Notes under the pieces: generated by a model
Seen by the model: only the letters and a program-made list of their open reading frames with translations
What the model was told of the DNA's origin: nothing
Databases searched by the model: none
Made by a program: the position numbers and the translations under genes
Part shown: piece by piece, positions 11,856 to 21,575 of the stretch
How positions within the stretch are numbered: position 1 is the stretch's first letter
Layout: the number at the start of each line of letters is the position of its first letter
NCBI RefSeq assembly: GCF_047675955.1
Contig: NC_132904.1
Location: 62,429,435-62,493,434 of the forward strand
Length of the DNA stretch: 64,000 nt
Source of the DNA: Chlorocebus sabaeus
Taxonomy: Eukaryota; Chordata; Mammalia; Primates; Cercopithecidae
Direction: 5' to 3'

Positions 11856-14344
11856 GAAGCTTTCTGAGAAACTGCTCTGTATCCTGTTAGTTCATCTCAC
11901 AGAGTTACAGCTTTCCCTTCAAGAAGCCTTTCCCTAAGGCTGTTCTTGTGTAATTGGCAAAGGGATATTTAGAAGCACATAGAGGGCTATGGTGAAAAAG
12001 GAAATATCTTCCGTTCAAAACTGGAGAGAATCTTTCTGAGAAACTGCTCTGTGTTCTGTTAGTTCATCTCACAGAGTTACATCTTTCCCTTCAAGAAGCC
12101 TTTCGCTAAGGCTGTTCTTGTGGAATTGGCAAAGGGATATTTGGAAGCCCTTAGAGGGCTATGGTGAAAAAGGAAATATCTTCCGTTCAAAACTGGAAAG
12201 AAGCTTTCTGAGAAACTGCACTGTGTTCTGTTAGTTCATCTCACAGAGTTATATCTTTCCCTTCAAGAAGCCTTTCGCCACGGCTGTTCTTGTGGAATGG
12301 GCAAAGGGATATTTGGAAGCCCATAGAGGGCTATGGTGAAAAAGGAAATATCTTCTGTTCAAAACTAGAAAGAAGCTTTCTGAGAAACTGCTCTGTGTTC
12401 AGTTAGTTCATCTCACAGAGTTACATCTTTCCATTCAAGAAGCCTTTCTCTAAGGCTGTTCTTGTGGGACTGGCAAAGGGATATTTGGAAGCCCTTAGAG
12501 GGCTATGGTGAAAAAGGAAATATCTTCCGTTCAAAACTGGAAAGAAGCTTTCTGAGAAACTGCTCTGTGTCCTGGTAGTTCATCTCACAGAGTTACATCT
12601 TTCCCTTCAAGAAGCCTTTCGCTAAGGCTGTTCTTTTGGAACTGGCAAAGGGATATTTGGAAGCCCATAGAGGGCTATGGTGAAAAAGGAAATGTCTTCC
12701 GTTCAAAACTGGAAAGAAGCTGTCTGAGAAACTGCTCTGTGTTCAGTTAGTTCATCTCACAGAGTTACATCTTTCCTTTCAAGAAGCCTTTCGCTAAGAC
12801 AGTTCTTGTGGAACTGGCAAAGGGATATTTGGAAGCCCATAGAGGGCTATGGTGAAAAAGGAAATATCTTCCGTTCAAAACTGGAAAGAAGCTTTCTGAG
12901 AAACTGCTCTGTGTTCTGTTAGTTCATCTCACAGAGTTACATCTTTCCCTTCAAGAAGCCTTTCGCTAAGGCTGTTCTTGTGGAATTGGCAAAGGGATAT
13001 TTGGAAGCCCATAGAGGGCTATGGTGAAAAAGGAAATATCTTCCGTTCAAAACTGGAAAGAAGCTTTCTGAGAAACTGCTCTGTGTCCTGTTAGTTCATG
13101 TCACAGAGTTTCATCTTTCCCTTCAAGAAGCCTTTCGCTAAGGCTGTTCTTTTGGAACTGGCAAAGGGATATTTGGAAGCCCATAGAGGGCTATGGTGAA
13201 AAAGGAAATGTCTTCCGTTCAAAACTGGAAAGAAGCTGTCTGAGAAACTGCTCTGTGTTCAGTTAGTTCATCTCACAGAGTTACATCTTTCCTTTCAAGA
13301 AGCCTTTCGCTAAGACTGTTCTTGTGGAACTGGCAAAGGGATATTTGGAAGCCCATAGAGGGCTATGGTGAAAAAGGAAATATCTTCCGTTCAAAACTGG
13401 AAAGAAGCTTTCTGAGAAACTGCTCTGTGTTCTCTTAAGTCATCTCACAGAGTTACATCTTTCCCTTCAAGAAGCCTTTCGCCACGGCTGTTCTTGTGGA
13501 ATGGGCAAAGGGATATTTGGAAGCCCATAGAGGGCTATGGTGAAAAAGGAAATATCTTCCGTTCAAAACTGGAAAGAAGCTTTCTGAGAAACTGCTCGGT
13601 GTTCTGTTATTTCATCTCACAGAGTTACATCTTTCCCTTCAAGAAGCCTTTCGCTAAGGCTGTTCTTGTGGAACTGGCAAAGGTATATAAGGAAGCCCAT
13701 AGAGGGCTATGGTGAAAAAGGAAATATCTTCCGTTCAAAACTGGAAAGAAGCTTTCTGAGAAACTGCTCTGTGTTCTGTTAGTTCATCTCACAGAGTTAC
13801 AGCTTTCCCTTCAAGAAGCCTTTCGCTAAGGCTGTTCTTGTGGAATTGGCAAAGGGATATTTGGAAGCCCATAGAGGGCTTTGGTGAAAAAGGAAATATC
13901 TTCCGTTCAAAACTGGAAAGAAGCTTTCTGAGAAACTGCTCTGTGTTCAGTTAGTTCATCTCACAGAGTTACATCTTTCCCTTCAAGAAGCCTTTCGCTA
14001 AGGCTGTTCTTGTGGGACTGGCAAAGGGATATTTGGAAGCCCATAGAGGGCTATGGTGAAAAAGGAAATATCTTCCGTTCAAAACTGGAAAGAAGCTTTC
14101 TGAGAAACTGCTCTGTGTCCTGGTAGTTCATCTCACAGAGTTACAGCTTTCCCTTCAAGAAGCCTTTCCCTAAGGCTGTTCTTGTGTAATTGGCAAAGGG
14201 ATATTTGGAAGCCCATAGAGGGCTATGGTGAAAAAGGAAATATCTTCCGTTCAAAACTGGAGAGAATCTTTCTGAGAAACTGCTCTGTGTTCTGTTAGTT
14301 CATCTCACAGAGTTACATCTTTCCCTTCAAGAAGCCTTTCGCTA

Positions 14345-14385
14345 AGGCTGTTCTTGTGGATTGGCAAAGGTATATTTTGGAAGCC
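14345..14385 (+). repeat. Monomer with a compensated -1/+1 indel pair
   Basis: TGTGGATTGGC lacks one A compared with TGTGGAATTGGC. About 15 bases later GGTATATTTTGG gains a T relative to GGGATATTTGG, so the monomer is still 172 bp. Further copies lie near 16,252, 28,461, 32,933, 37,405, 41,533 and 52,537. It is a reliable tag for this position in the higher-order unit. Confidence 0.8.
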
Positions 14386-14697
14386 CATAGAGGGCTATGG
14401 TGAAAAAGGAAATATCTTCCGTTCAAAACTGGAAAGAAGCTTTCTGAGAAACTGCTCTGTGTTCTCTTAAGTCATCTCACAAAGTTACATCTTTCCGTTC
14501 AAGAAGCCTTTCGCTAAGGCTGTTCTTGTGGAATTGGCAAAGGGATATTTGGAAGCCCATAGAGGGCTATGGTGAAAAAGGAAATATCTTCCGTTCAAAA
14601 CTGGAAAGAAGCTTTCTGAGAAACTGCACTGTGTTCTGTTACTTCATCTCACAGAGTTACATCTTTCCCTTCAAGAAGCCTTTCGCTAAGGCTGTTC

Positions 14698-16010
14698 TTG
14701 TGGAATGGGCAAAGGGATATTTGGAAGCCCATAGAGGGCTATGGTGAAAAAGGAAATATCTTCCGTTCAAAACTGGAAAGAAGCTTTCTGAGAAACTGCT
14801 CTGTGTTCTCTGAATTCATCTCACAGAGTTACATCTTTCCCTTCAAGAAGCCTTTCACTAAGCCTGTTCTTGTGGAATTGGCAAAGGTATATTTGGAAGC
14901 CCATAGAGGGCTATGGTGAAAAAGGAAATATCTTCCGTTCAAAACTGGAAAGAAGTTTTCTGAGAAAGTGGTCTGTGATCTGTTAATTCATCTCACAGAG
15001 TTACATCTTTCCGTTCAAGAAGCCTTTCGCTAAATCTGTTCTTGTGGAACTGGCAAAGGTATATTTGGAAGCCCATAGAGGGCTATGGTGAAAAAGGAAA
15101 TATCTTCCGTTCAAAACTGGAAAGAAGCTTTCTGAGAAACTGCTCTGTGTTCTGTTAGTTCATCTCAGAGAGTTACATCTTTCCCTTCAAGAAGCCTTTC
15201 GCCACGGCTGTTCTTGTGGAATTGGCAAAGGGATATTTGGAAGCCCATAGAGGGCTATGGTGAAAAAGGAAATATCTTCCGTTCAAAACTGGAAAGAAGC
15301 TTTCTGAGAAACTGCTCTGTGTTCAGTTAGTTCATCTCACAGAGTTACATCTTTCCCTTCAAGAAGCCTTTCGCTAAGGCTGTTCTTGTGGGACTGGCAA
15401 AGGGATATTTGGAAGCCCATAGAGGGCTATGGTGAAAAAGGAAATATCTTCCGTTCAAAACTGGAAACAAGCTTTCTGAGAAACTGCTCTGTGTTCTCTG
15501 AATTCATCTCACAGAGTTACATCTTTCCCTTCAAGAAGCCTTTCGCCACGGCTGTTCTTGTTTAATTGGCAAAGGGATATTTGGAAGCCCATAGAGGGCT
15601 ATGGTGAAAAAGGAAATATCTTCCGTTCAAAACTGGAAAGAACCTTTCTGAGAAACTGCTCTCTGTTCAGTTAGTTCATCTCACAGAGTTACATCTTTCC
15701 CTTCAAGAAGCCTTTCGCTAAGGCTGTTCTTGTGGGACTGGCAAAGGGATATTTGGAAGCCCATAGAAGGCTATGGTGAAAAATTAAATATCTTCCGTTC
15801 AAAACTGGAAAGAAGCTTTCTGAGAAACTGCTCTGTGTCCTGTTAGTTCATCTCACAGAGTTACAGCTTTCCCTTCAAGAAGCCTTTCGCTAAGACTGTT
15901 CTCGTGTAATTGGCAAAGGGATATTTGGAAGCGCATAGAGGGCTATGGTGAAAAAGGAAATATCTTCCGTTCAAAACTGGAAAGAAGCTTTCTGAGAAAC
16001 TGCTCTGTGT
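14698..16010 (+). repeat. Partial second copy of the 30-monomer unit
   Basis: About 1.3 kb nearly identical to 9,538-10,850, including the CACTAAGCCTG, GTGGTCTGTGATCTG, CTCAGAGAG and AAAAATTAAATATC variants. The copy ends near 16,010: the monomer there has CCTGGTAG/TTACAGC, whereas the corresponding monomer at 10,850 has TTCTGTTAG/TTACATC. From that point the sequence matches 14,118 onward instead. Confidence 0.75.
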
Positions 16011-16810
16011 CCTGGTAGTTCATCTCACAGAGTTACAGCTTTCCCTTCAAGAAGCCTTTCCCTAAGGCTGTTCTTGTGTAATTGGCAAAGGGATATTTGG
16101 AAGCCCATAGAGGGCTATGGTGAAAAAGGAAATATCTTCCGTTCAAAACTGGAGAGAATCTTTCTGAGAAACTGCTCTGTGTTCTGTTAGTTCATCTCAC
16201 AGAGTTACATCTTTCCCTTCAAGAAGCCTTTCGCTAAGGCTGTTCTTGTGGATTGGCAAAGGTATATTTTGGAAGCCCATAGAGGGCTATGGTGAAAAAG
16301 GAAATATCTTCCGTTCAAAACTGGAAAGAAGCTTTCTGAGAAACTGCTCTGTGTTCTCTTAAGTCATCTCACAGAGTTACATCTTTCCGTTCAAGAAGCC
16401 TTTCGCTAAGGCTGTTCTTGTGGAATTGGCAAAGGGATATTTGGAAGCCCATAGAGGGCTATGGTGAAAAAGGAAATATCTTCCGTTCAAAACTGGAAAG
16501 AAGCTTTCTGAGAAACTGCACTGTGTTCTGTTACTTCATCTCACAGAGTTACATCTTTCCCTTCAAGAAGCCTTTCGCTAAGGCTGTTCTTGTGGAATGG
16601 GCAAAGGGATATTTGGAAGCCCATAGAGGGCTATGGTGAAAAAGGAAATATCTTCCGTTCAAAACTGGAAAGAAGCTTTCTGAGAAACTGCTCGGTGTTC
16701 TGTTATTTCATCTCACAGAGTTACATCTTTCCCTTCAAGAAGCCTTTCGCTAAGGCTGTTCTTGTGGAACTGGCAAAGGTATATAAGGAAGCCCATAGAG
16801 GGCTATGGTG
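16010..16810 (+). repeat. Copy of 14,118-14,918 (offset 1,892 bp)
   Basis: After the junction near 16,010 the array repeats the order found eleven monomers earlier: CCTGGTAG/TTACAGC monomer, GGAGAGAATCTTTC, the compensated-indel monomer (TGGATTGGCAAAGGTATATT), a CTTAAG monomer, then the GCACTG...TTACTTC monomer at 16,418. One difference seen is CACAAAG near 14,480 versus CACAGAG in the copy. The match fails at 16,700, where an EcoRI-type monomer is replaced by the CTCGG...TTATTTC type. This is an unequal-exchange junction between the 30-monomer unit and segment B1. Confidence 0.7.
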
Positions 16811-16933
16811 AAAAAGGAAATATCTTCCGTTCAAAACTGGAAAGAAGCTTTCTGAGAAACTGCTCTGTGTTCTGTTAGTTCATCTCACAGAGTTACATCT
16901 TTCCCTTCAAGAAGCCTTTCGCTAAGGCTGTTC

Positions 16934-17105
16934 TTGTGGAATTGGCAAAGGGATATTTGGAAGCCCATAGAGGGCTTTCGTGAAAAAGGAAATATCTTCC
17001 GTTCAAAACTGGAAAGAAGCTTTCTGAGAAACTGCTCGTGTTCAGTTAGTTCATCTCACAGAGTTACATCTTTCCCTTCAAGAAGCCTTTCGCTAAGGCT
17101 GTTGT
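16934..17105 (+). repeat. 171-bp monomer class (CTGCTCGTG / CTGCTCATG)
   Basis: At about 17,036 one base is missing from the usual CTGCTCTGTGTTCAG, giving CTGCTCGTGTTCAG. The same class, usually as CTGCTCATGTTCAG, appears near 18,410, 19,957, 43,867, 45,241, 53,322 (CGTG form), 55,387 and 59,169. All are followed by GTTGTTGTGGGACTGG, so they descend from one ancestral monomer. The missing base also joins two normally separate open frames into a 95-codon frame, which is not a gene. Confidence 0.8.
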
Positions 17106-17899
17106 TGTGGGACTGGCAAAGGGATATTTGGAAGCCCATAGAGGGCTATGGTGAAAAAGGAAATATCTTCCGTTCAAAACTGGAAAGAAGCTTTCTGAGA
17201 AACTGCTCTGTGTCCTGTTAGTTCATCTCACAGAGTTACAGCTTTCCCTTCAAGAAGCCTTTCCCTAAGGCTGTTCTTGTGTAATTGGCAAAGGGATATT
17301 TGGAAGCGCATAGAGGGCTATGGTGAAAAAGGAAATATCTTCCGTTCAAAACAGGAAAGAAGCTTTCTGAGAAACTGCTCTGTGTTCTGTTAGTTCATCT
17401 CACAGAGTTACATCTTTCCCTTCAAGAAGCCTTTCGCTAAGGCTGTTCTTGTGGAATTGGCAAAGGGATATTTGGAAGCGAATAGAGGGCTATGGTGAAA
17501 AAGGAAATATCTTCCGTTCAAAACTGGAAAGAAGTTTTCTGAGAAACTGCTCTGTGTCCTGTTAGTTCATCTCACAGACTTACAGCTTTCCCTTCAAGAA
17601 GCCTTTCGCTAAGACTGTTCTCGTGTAATTGGCAAAGGGATATTTGGAAGCGCATAGAGGGCTATGGTGAAAAAGGAAATATCTTCCGTTCAAAACTGGA
17701 AAGAAGCTTTCTGAGAAACTGCTCTGTGTTCTGTTAGTTCATCTCACAGAGTTACATCTTTCCCTTCAAGAAGCCTTTCGCTAAGGCTGTTCTTGTGGCA
17801 TTGGCAAAGGGATATTTGGAAGCCCATAGAGGGCTATGGTGAAAAAGGAAATATCTTCCGTTCAAAACTGGAAAGAAGCTTTCTGAGAAACTGCACTGT

Positions 17900-20800
17900 G
17901 TTCTGTTACTTCATCTCACAGAGTTACATCTTTCCCTTCAAGAAGCCTTTCGCCACGACTGTTCTTGTGGAATGGGCAAAGGGATATTTGGAAGCCCATA
18001 GAGGGCTATGGTGAAAAAGGAAATATCTTCCGTTCAAAACCGGAAAGAAGCTTTCTGAGAAACTGCTCGGTGTTCTGTTATTTCATCTCACAGAGTTACA
18101 TCTTTCCCTTCAAGAAGCCTTTCGCTAAGGCTGTTCTTGTGGAACTGGCAAAGGTATATAAGGAAGCCCATAGAGGGCTATGGTGAAAAAGGAAATATCT
18201 TCCGTTCAAAACTGGAAAGAAGCTTTCTGAGAAACTGCTCTGTGTTCTGTTAGTTCATCTCACAGAGTTACATCTTTCCCTTCAAGAAGCCTTTCGCTAA
18301 GGCTGTTCTTGTGGAATTGGCAAAGGGATATTTGGAAGCCCATAGAGGGCTTTGGTGAAAAAGGAAATATCTTCCGTTCAAAACTGGAAAGAAGCTTTCT
18401 GAGAAACTGCTCATGTTCAGTTAGTTCATCTCACAGAGTTACATCTTTCCCTTCAAGAAGCCTTTCGCTAAGGCTGTTGTTGTGGGACTGGCAAAGGGAT
18501 ATTTGGAAGCCCATAGAGGGCTATGGTGAAAAAGGAAATATCTTCCGTTCAAAACTGGAAAGAAGCTTTCTGAGAATCTGCTCTGTGTCCTGTTAGTTCA
18601 TCTCACAGAGTTACAGCTTTCCCTTCAAGAAGCCTTTCCCTAAGGCTGTTCTTGTGTAATTGGCAAAGGGATATTTGGAAGCGCATAGAGGGCTATGGTG
18701 AAAAAGGAAATATCTTCCGTTCAAAACAGGAAAGAAGCTTTCTGAGAAAGTGCTCTGTGTCCTGTTAGTTCATCTCACAGAGTTACAGCTTTCCCTTCAA
18801 GAAGCCTTTCCCTAAGGCTGTTCTTGTGTAATTGGCAAAGGGATATTTGGAAGCGCATAGAGGGCTATGGTGAAAAAGGAAATATCTTCCGTTCCAAACA
18901 GGAAAGAAGCTTTCTGAGAAACTGCTCTGTGTTCTGTTAGTTCATCTCACAGAGTTACATCTTTCCCTTCAAGAAGCCTTTCGCTAAGGCTGTTCTTGTG
19001 GAATTGGCAAAGGGATATTTGGAAGCCCATAGAGGGCTATGGTGAAAAAGGAAATATCTTCCGTTCAAAACTGGAAAGAAGCTTTCTGAGAAACTGCACT
19101 GTGTTCTGTTACTTCATCTCACAGAGTTACAACTTTCCCTTCAAGAAGCCTTTCGCCACGGCTGTTCTTGTGGAATGGGCAAAGGGATATTTGGAAGCCC
19201 ATAGAGGGCTATGGTGAAAAAGGAAATATCTTCCGTTCAAAACTGGAAAGAAGCTTTCTGAGAAACTGCTCGGTGTTCTGTTATTTCATCTCACAGAGTT
19301 ACATCTTTCCCTTCAGGAAGCCTTTCGCTAAGGCTGTTCTTGTGGAACTGGCAAAGGGATATAAGGAAGCCCATAGAGGGCTATGGTGAAAAAGGAAATA
19401 TCTTCCGTTCAAAACTGGAAAGAAGCTTTCTGAGAAACTGCTCTGTGTTCTGTTACTTCATCTCACAGAGTTACATCTTTCCCTTCAAGAAGCCTTTCGC
19501 CACGGCTGTTCTTGTGGAATGGGCAAAGGGATATTTGGAAGCCCATAGAGGGCTATGGTGAAAAAGGAAATATCTTCCGTTCAAAACCGGAAAGAAGCTT
19601 TCTGAGAAACTGCTCGGTGTTCTGTTATTTCATCTCACAGAGTTACATCTTTCCCTTCAAGAAGCCTTTCGCTAAGGCTGTTCTTGTGGAACTGGCAAAG
19701 GTATATAAGGAAGCCCATAGAGGGCTATGGTGAAAAAGGAAATATCTTCCGTTCAAAACTGGAAAGAAGCTTTCTGAGAAACTGCTCTGTGTTCTGTTAG
19801 TTCATCTCACAGAGTTACATCTTTCCCTTCAAGAAGCCTTTCGCTAAGGCTGTTCTTGTGGAATTGGCAAAGGGATATTTGGAAGCCCATAGAGGGCTTT
19901 GGTGAAAAAGGAAATATCTTCCGTTCAAAACTGGAAAGAAGCTTTCTGAGAAACTGCTCATGTTCAGTTAGTTCATCTCACAGAGTTACATCTTTCCCTT
20001 CAAGAAGCCTTTCGCTAAGGCTGTTGTTGTGGGACTGGCAAAGGGATATTTGGAAGCCCATAGAGGGCTATGGTGAAAAAGGAAATATCTTCCGTTCAAA
20101 ACTGGAAAGAAGCTTTCTGAGAAACTGCTCTGTGTCCTGTTAGTTCATCTCACAGAGTTACAGCTTTCCCTTCAGGAAGCCTTTCCCTAAGGCTGTTCTT
20201 GAGTAATTGGCAAAGGGATATTTGGAAGCGCATAGAGGGCTATGGTGAAAAAGGAAATATCTTCCGTTGAAAACAGGAAAGAAGCTTTCTGAGAAAGTGC
20301 TCTGTGTCCTGTTAGTTCATCTCACAGAGTTACAGCTTTCCCTTCAAGAAGCCTTTCCCTAAGGCTGTTCTTGTGTAATTGGCAAAGGGATATTTGGAAG
20401 CGCATAGAGGGCTATGGTGAAAAAGGAAATATCTTCCGTTCAAAACAGGAAAGAAGCTTTCTGAGAAACTGCTCTGTGTTCTGTTAGTTCATCTCACAGA
20501 GTTACATCTTTCCCTTCAAGAAGCCTTTCGCTAAGGCTGTTCTTGTGGAATTGGCAAAGGGATATTTGGAAGCCCATAGAGGGCTATGGTGAAAAAGGAA
20601 ATATCTTCCGTTCAAAACTGGAAAGAAGCTTTCTGAGAAACTGCACTGTGTTCTGTTACTTCATCTCACAGAGTTACAACTTTCCCTTCAAGAAGCCTTT
20701 CGCCACGGCTGTTCTTGTGGAATGGGCAAAGGGATATTTGGAAGCCCATAGAGGGCTATGGTGAAAAAGGAAATATCTTCCGTTCAAAACTGGAAAGAAG

Positions 20801-20993
20801 CTTTCTGAGAAACTGCTCGGTGTTCTGTTATTTCATCTCACAGAGTTACATCTTTCCCTTCAGGAAGCCTTTCGCTAAGGCCGTTCTTGTGGAACTGGCA
20901 AAGGGATATAAGGAAGCCCATAGAGGGCTATGGTGAAAAAGGAAATATCTTCCGTTCAAAACTGGAAAGAAGCTTTCTGAGAAACTGCTCTGT
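17900..20993 (+). repeat. Nine-monomer tandem duplication inside B1
   Basis: Landmarks repeat with a 1,547-bp offset (9 x 172 minus 1): AAAACCGGAAAG monomers (17,965 and 19,512), the 171-bp CTGCTCATG monomer (about 18,409 and 19,956), two successive AAAACAGGAAAG monomers (one reads GAAAACAGG in the second copy) and the TTACAACTTTCC monomer (about 19,128 and 20,675). Copies differ at single bases such as AGAATCTGCTC in the first and AGTAATTGG in the second. B3 carries this stretch once, and B2 carries an eight-monomer version twice. Edges are approximate. Confidence 0.7.
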
Positions 20994-21399
20994 GTTCTGT
21001 TAGTTCATCTCACAGTGCTACATCTTTCCCTTCAAGAAGCCTTTCGCTAAGGCTGTTCTTGTGGAATTGGCAAAGGGATATTTGGAAGCCCATAGAGGGC
21101 TTTGGTGAAAAAGGAAATATCTTCCGTTCAAAACTGGAAAGAAGCTTTCTGAGAAACTGCTCTGTGTTCTCTGAATTCATCTCACAGAGTTACATCTTTC
21201 CCTTCAAGAAGCCTTTCGCTAAGGCTGTTCTTGTGGAATTTGCAAAGGGATATTTGGAAGCGAATAGAGGGCTATGGTGAAAAAGGAAATATCTTCCGTT
21301 CAAAACTGGAAAGAAGTTTTCTGAGAAACTGCTCTGTGTTCTGCTAATTCATCTCACAGAGTTACATCTTTCCGTTCAAGAAGCCTTTCGCTAAATCTG

Positions 21400-21575
21400 T
21401 TCTTGTGGAACTGGCAAAGGGATATTTGGAAGCCCATAGAGGGCTATGGTGAAAAAGGAAATATCTTTCCTTCAAAACTGGAAAGAAGCTTTCTGAGAAA
21501 CTGCTCTGTGTTCTGTTAGTTCCATCTCACAGAGTTACATCTTTCCCTTCAAGAAGCCTTTCGACACGGCTGTTC
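21400..21575 (+). repeat. 173-bp monomer class (AGTTCCATCTC)
   Basis: One C is gained at about 21,532 (AGTTCCATCTC instead of AGTTCATCTC), with CTTTCGACACGGCTG downstream. The same form occurs near 24,962, 46,803 and 50,242, always next to the TATCTTTCCTTC (or GTCTTTCCTTC) variant. It marks four related sites, two in B1 and two in B2. Confidence 0.75.

Larger units (their letters stand above)
9538..14697 (+). repeat. 30-monomer higher-order unit (5,160 bp)
   Basis: The monomer at 9,538, with TTTCACTAAGCCTG (about 9,691) and AAGGTATATTTGG, followed by the rare AAAGTGGTCTGTGATCTG monomer, reappears at 14,698, exactly 30 x 172 bp later. From 11,602 to about 14,900 the unit follows the same order as the 26-monomer repeat at 30,176-33,490: ATGGGGAAAAAGG monomer, GAAATAGCTTCC, CTGTATCCTG, two CTTAAG monomers and a TATATAAGG monomer. 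The extra length relative to 26 monomers is one more four-monomer module between about 10,480 and 11,600. It appears to be a variant length of the same higher-order family. Confidence 0.75.

Noticed and set aside
16934..17221. 95-codon frames beginning at the 171-bp monomers
   Set aside because: The single missing base fuses two satellite frames. All eight examples are copies of the same monomer pair and show no protein-like features.
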